Origin: Pseudomonas panipatensis
GTDB taxonomy: Bacteria; Pseudomonadota; Gammaproteobacteria; Pseudomonadales; Pseudomonadaceae
Assembly (NCBI RefSeq): GCF_900099785.1
Contig: NZ_FNDS01000011.1
Location: 62,001 to 126,000, forward strand
Direction of reading: 5' to 3'
DNA: 64,000 nucleotides
Made by a program: the position numbers and the translations under genes. The notes beneath the pieces were generated by a model. It searched no databases. It worked only from the letters and a program-made list of their open reading frames with translations, and was not told the DNA's origin. How positions within the stretch are numbered: the stretch's first letter is position 1; each line of letters starts with the position of its first letter. This document shows positions 46,173 to 54,876 of this stretch, in pieces.

Positions 46173-47651
46173 TCAGCGGTTGACGTTGACGATGACGTTG
46201 GCAAAGTGCACAGCGCCCGCCAGCTTGGCCGCGACCTGAAGGGTCGGCGCCTTGCGCGCTTCCCGATTGGCCTGCGACTGGCTGTTTACCGGAGGCGCAT
46301 AGGTGTAGTAGCCGGCCGCCAGGTATTGGCCGGTCTGCAGGGCGCCGAAGGCCGGTCCACTCCACTGCCCAGGCGCGCACAAGCCGTTATTCACGGATTG
46401 CTCCATGCGGTCGTTGATGGCAGTTACCAGGCGATTCACGCCGCGATCGGTCTGAGGAGTCTTGGTCTGGCTGGTATATAGCGCGTTGAAGACGGCGGTT
46501 TGAAGGTCGTTCTGCAGCCAGTCCAGCCCATGTACCTCATCGAAGAAGTACCCATTGGCCATGACGCCTTCCTGGATGATGGCGGTATCGTTGTTGTAGT
46601 TGACGAAGACGTTGCAGTTCTTCGCCTTTAGCGCCTTAGCCTGGGTTTCGTTCAGGCTCTCAGCGGTGACGCCAGGCTCCTGCTTGAACTTCAGGGTGAT
46701 GGTCGTGTTATTGCCCTGGAAGTCCACAGTGAAGGCCCGACCGAAGATCGACGCGGCTGCATACGCGCTGGAGCTGGAGTACTGGCAGAAGGTGCGCTTG
46801 TAGTTGGCGGCCTTGAGCTTGTACGGCAGGTCGGTGGTGCTGACCGGGTCCAGCGCGGTGGCGGCCTGGGTGGTAATGCCGAAGATGCGCGACGGCGATG
46901 CACCTTCGATGAAGGCGGCCACGCCGAGCAGATCGGTATCGGTCGGGCTGGTGTCAGCGACCAACAGGCCATACCAGTCGGCCGAAATGGAGGCCAGGTT
47001 GGTAACGCAGGTCAGCAGCGACTCGGCGACGATTCCGCCGACCGGGGCCGAGGCCACACCAGTTACCAGGCCGAGCAGCGCGGACACGTCAGTGCCGGAG
47101 CCAGTGGAGCTGGCATAAGTCAGCGTTGAGGTCGCACCGGTGGTCGGGCTGGTGATCTCGAAGCGCGAGTAGTTGGCGTTCCAGACACAGGTGGCGCCGG
47201 CCAGGGCGGTAGTGATGACCGAGGCCACGCCGTTAAGGTTCGTCTCGGCACTGAAATTGAGCGCCGACAGGGTCTTCAAGGTTCCGTCGACGGTGATCTT
47301 CATCGAGCCGTTGGTGATGCTGGTGAAGTTCGACATCGCCTGCTGGGCGATCGACAGCGCGCCGCCATTCAGGCGAGCAGACGACGAAGCCTCTGCCCAG
47401 CGGCCGATATAGAGTTCGGCCGGCTGCGGCGACTGGCTGAAGAACAAGTTGGCAGCCAGGTACTCCGGCGCGCTGGTGCCGAAGTCGGAGGCTACAGCGT
47501 CGAGGGTCGAGTACTTGCGGATGCGCTCGTTGGTGTCGATCACGCTGGACGAGCCCAGGATCAGCAGCGCGCCGAAGTCTCGGGTGGCTGCCGCCGTGGG
47601 GGACATGACGATCTGGACGTTGACCACGTCCGAAACGGCGAGAGTAGGCAT
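46173..47651 (-). CDS. contractile tail sheath protein (DUF3383)
   Basis: This 492-residue protein fits DUF3383 sheath proteins: N-terminal VNVQIVMSPTAAATRDFGALLILG, the middle YNRRFG-like GDIVEWTF-free beta domain, and C-terminal DRGVNRLVTAINDRMEQSVNNGL. It contracts during injection. Its presence with the DUF3277 tube makes this a myovirus rather than a siphovirus. Confidence 0.9.
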   Translation of the reverse strand: MPTLAVSDVVNVQIVMSPTAAATRDFGALLILGSSSVIDTNERIRKYSTLDAVASDFGTSAPEYLAANLFFSQSPQPAELYIGRWAEASSSARLNGGALSIAQQAMSNFTSITNGSMKITVDGTLKTLSALNFSAETNLNGVASVITTALAGATCVWNANYSRFEITSPTTGATSTLTYASSTGSGTDVSALLGLVTGVASAPVGGIVAESLLTCVTNLASISADWYGLLVADTSPTDTDLLGVAAFIEGASPSRIFGITTQAATALDPVSTTDLPYKLKAANYKRTFCQYSSSSAYAAASIFGRAFTVDFQGNNTTITLKFKQEPGVTAESLNETQAKALKAKNCNVFVNYNNDTAIIQEGVMANGYFFDEVHGLDWLQNDLQTAVFNALYTSQTKTPQTDRGVNRLVTAINDRMEQSVNNGLCAPGQWSGPAFGALQTGQYLAAGYYTYAPPVNSQSQANREARKAPTLQVAAKLAGAVHFANVIVNVNR

Positions 47652-47669
47652 TGATTTCTCCGAGAGAGG

Positions 47670-48221
47670 TCAGCCGGTGATGACCGGGGTGTCGGCGGAC
47701 AGGATGTTGAGCACCGGGTAGGTGCGTTCGATCTTCCGGCGTAGCCGGATGCGTAGGTCGTAGCGGCGAACCCACTGCTGGTTGATCAGCTCTGGCGCGG
47801 CGATGAGTTCGCCGGCCTCGACGAAGGCCATGTTCTGCGCGCGCAGAGCTTCGCTGTTCTGCGGGACGTACATGCCGTCGCTCAGCATCTGGCCGTAGCC
47901 CTGGGCGTTCGGCCCATAGAAGGTCGCCAGCAGAATCACATCCTGGTGGCGCTGGTACTGGTCCTCGCCGTCGCCGGTGCCGTCATGCTCGATGGCCGGG
48001 TTCGCGTCAGACTTGGTGTTCATCACGCCGATAGCACACCAGTTGACGGTCGGCTCCGGCTGCTTGGGGTTGCCTGGCTGCCAGCGCGGCCGGACGTACT
48101 TGCCCGCCAGGCCGGTGATGCCGGCGACCATAGGCTGCAGGATGTCCTCCAGTGCCTCATCTGCAGGCGTAGGCGTGCCCACCGGCGACAGGTAGCCGCC
48201 GGTTGCTGAGGTGTTCGCCAT
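47670..48221 (-). CDS. neck/tail completion protein (LIC_12616-like)
   Basis: This 183-residue protein resembles phage neck-terminator proteins: QPEPTVNWCAIGVMNTKSDANPAI, split, then RHQDVILLATFYGPNAQGYGQML and a C-terminal RRYDLRIRLRRKIER. It sits between connector and sheath genes, where a tail terminator is expected. Confidence 0.78.
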   Translation of the reverse strand: MANTSATGGYLSPVGTPTPADEALEDILQPMVAGITGLAGKYVRPRWQPGNPKQPEPTVNWCAIGVMNTKSDANPAIEHDGTGDGEDQYQRHQDVILLATFYGPNAQGYGQMLSDGMYVPQNSEALRAQNMAFVEAGELIAAPELINQQWVRRYDLRIRLRRKIERTYPVLNILSADTPVITG

Positions 48222-48224
48222 GGG

Positions 48225-48599
48225 TTATCCCGCCAGTGGTAGGAGGTCGCAGGAAGCGGCAACGAAGCCGCGGCCGAAGTGGCTGTAGTCGTTGACGTTG
48301 GCCACGGTGTAGTCGCGGCCCTGCCAGGTGACGATGTCGGAGATGCTATCTTCGCCGCTGCCGGCCGTGAGCCGGAACATCGTATGGATGGTGATCGAGC
48401 CTTTCTTGCGCTCGCCGCCGGCCAGACGCTCGAGGATGTCGCCCTTGTCGCTGGTGACCACGCCGGCGAACGGGATGGAGGTTGTCGCGTTCGCCGCGCG
48501 CCCGTTGTCGCCGACGGCCTGGGTGGAGCGCTTGCAGACCAAGCCCGAGTCCATGAAGTCAGGATCTAGCAGGACTTCAGTGACGTCGAGCTGAGCCAT
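48225..48599 (-). CDS. head-tail connector-type protein
   Basis: This 124-residue protein (TEVLLDPDFMDSGLVCKRST, with VTWQGRDYTVANVNDYSHFGRGFVAASC at the end) has the size, beta-rich makeup and position of a head-closure/stopper protein. No specific family is recognised with certainty. It is four bases from the following gp10-like gene's region. Confidence 0.72.
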   Translation of the reverse strand: MAQLDVTEVLLDPDFMDSGLVCKRSTQAVGDNGRAANATTSIPFAGVVTSDKGDILERLAGGERKKGSITIHTMFRLTAGSGEDSISDIVTWQGRDYTVANVNDYSHFGRGFVAASCDLLPLAG

Positions 48600-48603
48600 G
48601 GGG

Positions 48604-49167
48604 CTATTCCTTCTTGCGGATGACGTGGGTGAGCGAGTTGCGAAGCTGGCCGGTGTTGATCAGCGGCCGGATGCCGGCCTCGTCCTGGGCCTGCTCCGGC
48701 GTGGCGCCGTTGGCGATCAGCTCCAGGTACTTCTTCTCGGCGGCGCGCATGGACTTGGTCCCGCGGCTCTTCCGCCGGTTGCGGATGGTTGCGGGCGACA
48801 GCGGCACGAAGTCGCCGGTGGTGATCTTGTTGCGCGCGCCTGCAGAGGCGACCAGGCCGGCCGCATTAAGCTCCGCCTGCACCCTGGTGTTGTCGCCGTC
48901 CATTGCCGCGGCGGCTGCCTTCTTCAGGTGGCCGGTATAAATTTCCTCAGTGTCTTCGACGCCGGGGATCAGGAACGGGCGCGCCGGGATGTTCTGCGCC
49001 GGTGAGCCGTTCTCGTGTACGTAGCCGAGCTGGGCGTTGTTCATCGGCTGCGGATCTTCGTCACTGCGCTCGGCCTGGCTGGCCGGAATGCCGACGAGAA
49101 CCTCCTGCCCGACGAGGCGCTGGATCGACGCCAGCAGCTTGCCGACGTTGTCCTTCGTCACCTTCAT
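48604..49167 (-). CDS. HK97-gp10-like tail component
   Basis: This 187-residue protein (KVTKDNVGKLLASIQRLVGQ, in part) carries a virion-morphogenesis-like pattern: YVHENGSPAQNIPARPFLIPGVE and C-terminal LINTGQLRNSLTHVIR. Such proteins complete head-tail joining. The ATG at 49167 was selected because the upstream frame is a shadow of the DUF4054 gene. Confidence 0.82.
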   Translation of the reverse strand: MKVTKDNVGKLLASIQRLVGQEVLVGIPASQAERSDEDPQPMNNAQLGYVHENGSPAQNIPARPFLIPGVEDTEEIYTGHLKKAAAAAMDGDNTRVQAELNAAGLVASAGARNKITTGDFVPLSPATIRNRRKSRGTKSMRAAEKKYLELIANGATPEQAQDEAGIRPLINTGQLRNSLTHVIRKKE

Positions 49168-49169
49168 CG

Positions 49170-49553
49170 TCACAGCTGGATGCCTCCAGAGCCGATCATG
49201 CGCGATAGCTGCAGGAACTGGATGCCGTAGGTGGTCAGGTTGAAGAACCCGCCATCCTCCAGCGCGGCAGCGCCGCTGTCGTAGCCGACGCTGACCTTGT
49301 CGACTGCCTTGCTGGTCAGTGGCCCCTTCACCTGGCCGGGAGCACCGCCAACCGCGGCCGTAGCCTGGTTGCCGGCGGCCAGCGCCAGGTTGTGGGCCGT
49401 GAACAGCTCCATGCCGATGTCCAGGTAGTCGCACCAGCGGTCAGCCGGTAGCGTCGTGCTGGCCAAGCCCAGCCAGAGGTTCACCGCGTAGTCGGGGTAC
49501 TTCGTGACATCGGCGAACTCGGGGAAGTCCTGGCGGAACTTGGCAGCATCCAT
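49170..49553 (-). CDS. DUF4054 head-tail connector
   Basis: This 127-residue protein fits DUF4054: FRQDFPEFADVTKYPDYAVNLWL, DRWCDYLDIGMELFTAHNLAL and SVGYDSGAAALEDGGFFNLTTYG. The family forms the connector ring under the portal. It sits between the capsid and gp10-like genes. Confidence 0.87.
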   Translation of the reverse strand: MDAAKFRQDFPEFADVTKYPDYAVNLWLGLASTTLPADRWCDYLDIGMELFTAHNLALAAGNQATAAVGGAPGQVKGPLTSKAVDKVSVGYDSGAAALEDGGFFNLTTYGIQFLQLSRMIGSGGIQL

Positions 49554-49556
49554 GGA

Positions 49557-49835
49557 TCAGCTCTCGGTGGGTGCGTCGACTACCGGCTCGGCCGGGGCTT
49601 CAGGTTCAGCGGCGGGCTCGGGCTCCGGCGCAAGCTGCTCGGCAGCCGGTTCCGGAGCGGCCGACGCAGCCTGCAGAGCCTTGGCCTGCTTGGCGGTCAG
49701 TGGCTCGCTGTGGGCAGCGACATACCAGTGATCCGCCAGGTCGTCCTCGATCTCTTGCAGGCCCGCCTCGAACTCGCGCTTGGCGCCATCGGCGAGGGTC
49801 AGGATAAAGCCCGTCAGCACGTTCAGGTACTTCAT
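49557..49835 (-). CDS. small Pro/Glu/Ala-rich capsid-module protein
   Basis: This 92-residue protein has a folded N-terminal 60 residues (YLNVLTGFILTLADGAKREFEAG, HWYVAAHSEPLTAKQAKALQ). The tail consists almost entirely of Pro, Glu and Ala and is probably disordered. It resembles small STM4215-like proteins found next to capsid genes. Function unknown. Confidence 0.72.
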   Translation of the reverse strand: MKYLNVLTGFILTLADGAKREFEAGLQEIEDDLADHWYVAAHSEPLTAKQAKALQAASAAPEPAAEQLAPEPEPAAEPEAPAEPVVDAPTES

Positions 49836-49850
49836 GCTCTGCTCCTCGGC

Positions 49851-50852
49851 TTAGATGCCGTCACGGTAGCCGATGGTTTCCGGGTAGACGAACTCTACAC
49901 CGCCCAGACGACCGAAGTAGGTGGTCAGCTGGTGGATGCCGCGGTACTCCAGCGGAGTGCGCTGCAGCGGAACCAGCGGGAAGCGCACGCGCTCCATGTC
50001 GTTGGTGTAGGCGATCATGCGGTCCTTGTTGGAGGCGCCTCGACCGGTCAGCCACTTCAGCGGCTGGATGTTCAGCGGCCGGCCATTGATGGAGTTCGAC
50101 AGGCAGTTGATGCGCAGGAACTCCAGCACCGAGATGTTACCGGCGGAGCTGATCAGGGTGCTTACCAGCAAGCTGTATTGCGTCGGCGGCAGGCGCAGCT
50201 CGCTCGGGCAGATAGCAAAAGCGGAGGCCGCCCATACGCTGTTCAGCAGCTCGTTCACATCGGCCAGGATGGTTTTGGGGTCGGTGGCCGACGACCAGTT
50301 GCCGGTCACGGCGTTCGAGACGTTGGTTACCAACGCACCGTTGACCAGGCCGGTCAGGCCCAGGCCGGAGTCGCCGATGTAGACCTGCTCGTCGACGTCC
50401 ATCTGGTACTTGAGCTGCATGCCCTTGAACTTCTGCTGGTCGACGGGACGACCGAGCTTCTGGGCGGACTCGAGTTCCGGGATGGTCCAGCCGAGCTGCA
50501 TGCCCCACAGGTTCAGCGGGGTAGCGGTCTTGCCGATGTCCAGGGCGATGCCAGCGATGGCGTTGGTGTCCTTGCCGATCCAGCTCTTGCCGTTCGGGCT
50601 GGGACCGCCAGCGGCAGCGAAGCTGGAGTTGGTGAAGGACGACATCTCGTCGGCGATGCTGACATCCTCGCGCAGCTGGATGTCACGCGACCAGGTCACG
50701 GACGCCAGCGGCTCGTGGAGGTTCTGGTCCAGACGCTCCAGCTCGCCGATCAGGAATACACCGGCGGAGTCGATGGTCTGGCGGTCGAAGGTCATCAGAC
50801 CGTCGCGGGTGTACGCACGCTTGATAGCGCGCGGCAGGATCAGGTTGCTCAT
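49851..50852 (-). CDS. major capsid protein (DUF2184)
   Basis: This 333-residue protein fits the DUF2184 capsid family: TRDGLMTFDRQTIDSAGVFLIGELE, VSIADEMSSFTNSSFA and C-terminal LEYRGIHQLTTYFGRLGGVEFVYP. It forms the HK97-fold shell. The ATG at 50852 was taken because the longer frame upstream is the shadow of the cement gene. The neighbouring cement protein and protease/scaffold complete the head module. Confidence 0.9.
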   Translation of the reverse strand: MSNLILPRAIKRAYTRDGLMTFDRQTIDSAGVFLIGELERLDQNLHEPLASVTWSRDIQLREDVSIADEMSSFTNSSFAAAGGPSPNGKSWIGKDTNAIAGIALDIGKTATPLNLWGMQLGWTIPELESAQKLGRPVDQQKFKGMQLKYQMDVDEQVYIGDSGLGLTGLVNGALVTNVSNAVTGNWSSATDPKTILADVNELLNSVWAASAFAICPSELRLPPTQYSLLVSTLISSAGNISVLEFLRINCLSNSINGRPLNIQPLKWLTGRGASNKDRMIAYTNDMERVRFPLVPLQRTPLEYRGIHQLTTYFGRLGGVEFVYPETIGYRDGI

Positions 50853-50865
50853 CGAGCTATCTCCG

Positions 50866-51363
50866 TCAGATGTTGTAGGCGATTTCGACGTTCCCGGCAG
50901 CATCGGCAGCAGCCAGGAAGATCGCGCCAGTGATGGCGATGGTGTTGGTGGAGTCGGCAGCCGCCTCGATGCCGCCGATGGGCTTGCCGGCGGCAGCCGC
51001 GGCGACACGCACGTACACCTGGCCGTTCATGGCCGGGGTGCCGGCGTTGTTCTTCACGGTCATGTAGCCGCGACGCAGGGCGTTACCGATGCCGGCGCCC
51101 TGTGGCGGAGTGGAGGTGCCCAGCGGGTCGGAGGCAGCGCCACCGGTGGCCGGGTATGGCCGCACGTACAGGCCGTACACGGCAGTCGCGGCATCACCAG
51201 CGCCGACCGGGATGAACTTGCCGGAGACGATCTTGCCGAACAGGCCGAAGCCAGCGAACGGGTTCGCCGAATCGAGCAGCACCGACTCGATGGTGGACTG
51301 AGACGGGCGGCTTACGTCGCCCGGGATGCCCGAGGGCATGCGGTAAAGAATTGCGTTACCCAT
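50866..51363 (-). CDS. structural cement/decoration protein (Gp24-like)
   Basis: This 165-residue protein (GNAILYRMPSGIPGDVSRPS, in part) contains GFGLFGKIVSGKFIPVGAGDAATAVYGLYVRPYP and a beta-rich C-terminus ending VEIAYNI. This matches structural cement proteins that decorate the capsid. It is 14 bases from the capsid gene. Confidence 0.85.
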   Translation of the reverse strand: MGNAILYRMPSGIPGDVSRPSQSTIESVLLDSANPFAGFGLFGKIVSGKFIPVGAGDAATAVYGLYVRPYPATGGAASDPLGTSTPPQGAGIGNALRRGYMTVKNNAGTPAMNGQVYVRVAAAAAGKPIGGIEAAADSTNTIAITGAIFLAAADAAGNVEIAYNI

Positions 51364-51378
51364 GGAGAGGTTCCTCGA

Positions 51379-52134
51379 TTATTTGCGGCCTTGGCCATTC
51401 CAGAACTCGCGATTGCGAGCGTTCATGGCGGCCACGTCGCCGGGACGCCCGAAGTCTTTGGTGGAGATCGCCGAGCGAGCGCCGGCGGCGTTGTTACGGG
51501 CCTTGATCAGCTCGGAAGAGCCGATGAAGGCGCTGGCCACCTGGTCGGCGGTGAGCTTTTCCAGGGGCTTACCGAGCAGGAACGGCTCGACAGCGGCCTT
51601 GCCGTCCTCGGTCTGCATGGCCTTGCCCAAGGCGGCGCGCTGGCAGGCGCAGACATGGTCTTCGGTCTTCGCCTTGGCATCGCGGGTCGGGAAGGTGATA
51701 CCGGGGACCAGGATCTCGGCACGGGAACGAAGGTCGGACATCGCCGCGGCGTCGCCGGTGTAGGTCTTGCCGGCAGCATCGGGGTTGTGAGTGGCTTCCT
51801 CGGCTTCGAGGATGTCGTCCTCGGTTTCCTTCTTCTCCGATTCGTCGTCTTCGTCCTCGGTTTCTTTCTTCTCGGCTTCCATGTCGCCGACGCGCTTGGT
51901 CAGCGCCTTGATGTCGGCCGACAGCGCGCGGATGGCATCGAGGGTCGCGGAGTCGCCGGTCTTGGCTTTCTCCTTGCCCTCTTCTTCCTCCTCCGACTCC
52001 TCGTCGGCGGTGGCGGCCTTGGCTTCTTCCAGGGCTTCTTCCAGGGCTTCCGCATCGTTGGCGCGGAAGGCGGTCATGATGCGATCCCAGACCGTGCGGC
52101 GGCCTTTCGGCTTGGCGGCGTCTTTGGTTTTCAT
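51379..52134 (-). CDS. internal in-frame start: candidate free scaffold protein
   Basis: An ATG at 52134 (MKTKDAAKPKG) lies exactly between the protease domain and the acidic coiled coil, and GGAG occurs 11 nt upstream. Translation from here would give a 251-residue scaffold-only product, analogous to lambda Nu3 inside C. This is an inference from domain layout and the ribosome site. Confidence 0.45.
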   Translation of the reverse strand: MKTKDAAKPKGRRTVWDRIMTAFRANDAEALEEALEEAKAATADEESEEEEEGKEKAKTGDSATLDAIRALSADIKALTKRVGDMEAEKKETEDEDDESEKKETEDDILEAEEATHNPDAAGKTYTGDAAAMSDLRSRAEILVPGITFPTRDAKAKTEDHVCACQRAALGKAMQTEDGKAAVEPFLLGKPLEKLTADQVASAFIGSSELIKARNNAAGARSAISTKDFGRPGDVAAMNARNREFWNGQGRK

Positions 52135-52692
52135 ATCGTCGGAGTCTCCAATTGCACATCGCGGGCCGCAGCGGCCTCGCGCTACCAGGGCTACGTGGTT
52201 GCCCACGATGTTGAGCTGGCGACCGCGACCGGTAGCCAACTGTTCGTAGTCCGCCTCATACCCGCAGCTGACCTCGCGCAGGCCGTCGCGGACCTCGCTG
52301 ATGGCGTCTGCGTCGGTGATGAGCAGGTCGGCGAGCATTAGGTCCTGCTCGACGCCTTCGCCCCGGCGGACGTTCTGGGTGATGCCGACGCTCAGCTGCC
52401 GCCAGTTCTGCGGGGTCACGAAGTCGTCGGGGTGATTCAGCGTGACCGGCTTGCCTTCGAAGCTGGCCAACGTCTCGGCGCGGAATACCTCGTCGGCGTT
52501 GCGCTCGATGACGATCTCGCCCGCGTAGCTGGCGTCGACCGGCACTTCACCTTCGGCATAGAGGAGCGTTCCGGTGCGCGCGATCGGGACCGACTCGCAC
52601 AGCAGAAAGCCCTCGGGGGTCATTCGCTGCCTGGGACTCAGGTATTCGGGCGTGAACCAGCGCGCGGCTTCGTCTCGCGTATGCACTCGCAT
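51379..52692 (-). CDS. prohead protease/scaffold fusion (DUF2213)
   Basis: This protein of about 437 residues has an N-terminal DUF2213 domain (about 1-180) with VTLNHPDDFVTPQNW and GLREVSCGYEADYE, giving a protease-like His/Ser arrangement. A highly acidic, Glu/Lys-rich coiled coil follows (about 210-300). Its C-terminus has the scaffold-like VPGITFPTRDAK region. Such fusions mature the prohead and scaffold its assembly. GTG 52701 and ATG 52692 are both possible starts; no strong ribosome site is visible. A terminator lies just upstream. Confidence 0.82.
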   Translation of the reverse strand: MRVHTRDEAARWFTPEYLSPRQRMTPEGFLLCESVPIARTGTLLYAEGEVPVDASYAGEIVIERNADEVFRAETLASFEGKPVTLNHPDDFVTPQNWRQLSVGITQNVRRGEGVEQDLMLADLLITDADAISEVRDGLREVSCGYEADYEQLATGRGRQLNIVGNHVALVARGRCGPRCAIGDSDDMKTKDAAKPKGRRTVWDRIMTAFRANDAEALEEALEEAKAATADEESEEEEEGKEKAKTGDSATLDAIRALSADIKALTKRVGDMEAEKKETEDEDDESEKKETEDDILEAEEATHNPDAAGKTYTGDAAAMSDLRSRAEILVPGITFPTRDAKAKTEDHVCACQRAALGKAMQTEDGKAAVEPFLLGKPLEKLTADQVASAFIGSSELIKARNNAAGARSAISTKDFGRPGDVAAMNARNREFWNGQGRK

Positions 52693-52705
52693 GGCATGCA
52701 CTCGT

Positions 52706-52728
52706 AAAAAACCCGCCAGGACGGCGGG
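52706..52728 (-). terminator. intrinsic terminator inside the late operon
   Basis: On the minus strand CCCGCC-GTCCT-GGCGGG is followed by six T residues (52711-52706). It lies between the head morphogenesis stop and the protease/scaffold start, so leftward transcripts that are not antiterminated would stop before the capsid genes. Confidence 0.82.
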
Positions 52729-52730
52729 TG

Positions 52731-53465
52731 CTATTCGGGGATCACTGGTTCAGGCCAGCACCTGCAGTTCGGCAGGCAGCCTGCGTGGCCGGTGAGCTTG
52801 TCCAGGGTGGGAGGCGAGGACCATGGAATAAACTTCCCTTCCATGGCCTTGTGCGAGCTGCGGACCGTGCCGTCGTGGGCGGTCCGCCAGATATAGCCTT
52901 CGCTGCCGGTCGCCTTGGCGCGTGCCTCGGTGAGCGTCGCCGCGGTGCGCGATACCTCGGTCCTGGCAATCAACTGGGCTCGACTGGCGGCCACCTCGCC
53001 GGAGCGCCGAATCTCCTTGGCGATCTCGTTCGCGCGGGTGGCGTCCTCTATGCCCTGCAGCGTCAGCTCGTGCACGCGCTGGGCGGCGTCGAGCGGGATG
53101 CTCTTGATGAGCGTCACCTGCTCGCTGAGCAGCCCACGCATCGCGGTGCCGGTGTCGGCGTGCAGGATCTCGTCACGCAGCGCCTTGGACATCTCCTCGG
53201 TCCTCGCAGCCCAGGCCTTGCGGTCCTGCTGGTTGACCTCGGTGATCATCCTGGCGCCGGTGGCGATGGCCCAGTCGTTCAGTGCGTCTGCGTACTTGCG
53301 CAGGATCTGGCTGATGGTCGGCTCAGCCGACGGATCACCTGGCGGGAAGCCGTTGATGATCGCGCCGACCTGCCGCGCCACCTGGGTCAGGCTGCGCTGG
53401 TACTCACGCTCCGCTCGGCTGGTCCTGACCGGATTCCGGTTTTTCTTCCGGTCGATCGTTCGCAT
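52731..53465 (-). CDS. Mu gpF-like head morphogenesis protein
   Basis: This protein of about 244 residues has the Phage_Mu_F signature at its C-terminus: RTEVSRTAATLTEARAKATG, WRTAHDGTVRSSHKAMEG, KFIPW and CLPNCRCWPEP, with conserved Cys/His. It is a minor head protein that binds the portal. The ATG at 53465 is used; a GTG at 53489 would add eight residues. The coding start lies within the portal gene's end. Confidence 0.88.
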   Translation of the reverse strand: MRTIDRKKNRNPVRTSRAEREYQRSLTQVARQVGAIINGFPPGDPSAEPTISQILRKYADALNDWAIATGARMITEVNQQDRKAWAARTEEMSKALRDEILHADTGTAMRGLLSEQVTLIKSIPLDAAQRVHELTLQGIEDATRANEIAKEIRRSGEVAASRAQLIARTEVSRTAATLTEARAKATGSEGYIWRTAHDGTVRSSHKAMEGKFIPWSSPPTLDKLTGHAGCLPNCRCWPEPVIPE

Positions 53466-54876
53466 CTGGAGGGTCCAGGTCTTCGGCACCAGGCGGCGGG
53501 TCGTTCTCCGCCTCCTCGATGTCCTCGTCGGTGATGTTCGACCAGAGGCCGGTGGTCTGGCTGGACTGGCGCAGTTCCTTCAGAGCCGTCGACCGTCCGA
53601 TCAGCTGCGCCTCGTAGGCCTGCACGACCGACTGGGTGTCCTTGCTGGCGATGTCCGCCTTCTCGGTGTCGGTCAGTTGCCAGAGCGGGCGGAACTGGAA
53701 GTCCCAGCCATCCGGCATAGGCTTTCCCAGCACCGAGCGCGAAGCCACTTCAAGCAGCGTGGTCATGCCGGGCCGCAGGTCGCGGTCCTGCCAGGCGGCC
53801 ACGTTGTCGTAGTAGGTGCGCAGGTCGCTGTCGCCGGAGCTGTTCAAGCCTCCCGGTGACTGCCCGAACAGGCGCACCAGGGGAATCTGCAGCGCGCCGG
53901 ACAACTCCTCACCGAAGCTGAGCTTGAGCTCGGCCAGGCCGGAGAAGGTGTACTGGTGCGCCTCGAACTCGTCCGAAGCATCCATGAGGGTCATGCCCTC
54001 GTTGGACTGATACTGCCGGATCAGGTCGATCTGCTTGACGACGGCCTCGAAGGCCTTGCCGCCGGTGGCGATCAGCTCGCGGAGCTTCTCGATCTTGTAG
54101 GTGCGCAGGTGCGCCTTGTAGGCCAACTGGGCAGCGCCCGCGCTGACGCTATCGAAGGAGATCAGGCGATCCCACAGGCGCTCCAGCACCGACTGACCCC
54201 AGCCGTTCTCGGCGATACGCTGCCAGTAGGGAAGCTGCACGCCCTCAAGGCGAATGACCCGGCTGTAGTGGATGCGCTGGTTGATCAGCGCCTGGGCATC
54301 CGCAACCACGGTGTAGAACTTCGGCTTGCCCAGGTTCGGGCCGAGCTCGGTAACTAGGTTCTCCAGCGACGGCTGCACCAACCAGCGGTCCAGCACCAGC
54401 AGGCCCTTGAACTGGTCTTTGCCGATGCTATCCAGGCGCAGCGGGGTGCTGACGTCTTGGCCGTCGATCAGCATCACGGCGATCGAGCCGCCGTAGAGGC
54501 GCGACCACTTCACGTTGTCGCAGAGCTGGTTCCAGATCTGCAGGCGCTCCAGGGACTGGTTCAGCTTGTCCTTGTCCTCGGGCTTCATGTCGGACACGAG
54601 TTCAATGCCCGCCCGGGTCATGTCCTGGGCGACCAGATCCACGGCCATGCCGGCGAGCCAGCTGGAGCGATAGACGGCCTCCATCTGCACGCGGTTGCGG
54701 CTGACCAGGTCGAAGCCGTACTGGCTCGCGTTGTTCTGGTTCGCGGTGCCAAGGCCGACGCGCGCGGCGAAGTTCTGGAAGCTGTCCGCGGTGACGAACG
54801 ACTTCCGCGCCCGGTCGGTGTCGTGGGTGATCCGGGCTGCCAGGCGCTGCTGTTGCCGTGCGTTCTTCTTGCTCAT
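53404..54876 (-). CDS. portal protein (DUF1073)
   Basis: This 490-residue protein fits the DUF1073 portal family: SWLAGMAVDLVAQDMTRAGIEL, LYGGSIAVMLIDGQDVSTPLRLDS and C-terminal FRPLWQLTDTEKADIASKDTQ. It forms the dodecameric DNA channel. It abuts terminase and overlaps the head morphogenesis gene by 62 bases. Confidence 0.92.
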   Translation of the reverse strand: MSKKNARQQQRLAARITHDTDRARKSFVTADSFQNFAARVGLGTANQNNASQYGFDLVSRNRVQMEAVYRSSWLAGMAVDLVAQDMTRAGIELVSDMKPEDKDKLNQSLERLQIWNQLCDNVKWSRLYGGSIAVMLIDGQDVSTPLRLDSIGKDQFKGLLVLDRWLVQPSLENLVTELGPNLGKPKFYTVVADAQALINQRIHYSRVIRLEGVQLPYWQRIAENGWGQSVLERLWDRLISFDSVSAGAAQLAYKAHLRTYKIEKLRELIATGGKAFEAVVKQIDLIRQYQSNEGMTLMDASDEFEAHQYTFSGLAELKLSFGEELSGALQIPLVRLFGQSPGGLNSSGDSDLRTYYDNVAAWQDRDLRPGMTTLLEVASRSVLGKPMPDGWDFQFRPLWQLTDTEKADIASKDTQSVVQAYEAQLIGRSTALKELRQSSQTTGLWSNITDEDIEEAENDPPPGAEDLDPPDANDRPEEKPESGQDQPSGA

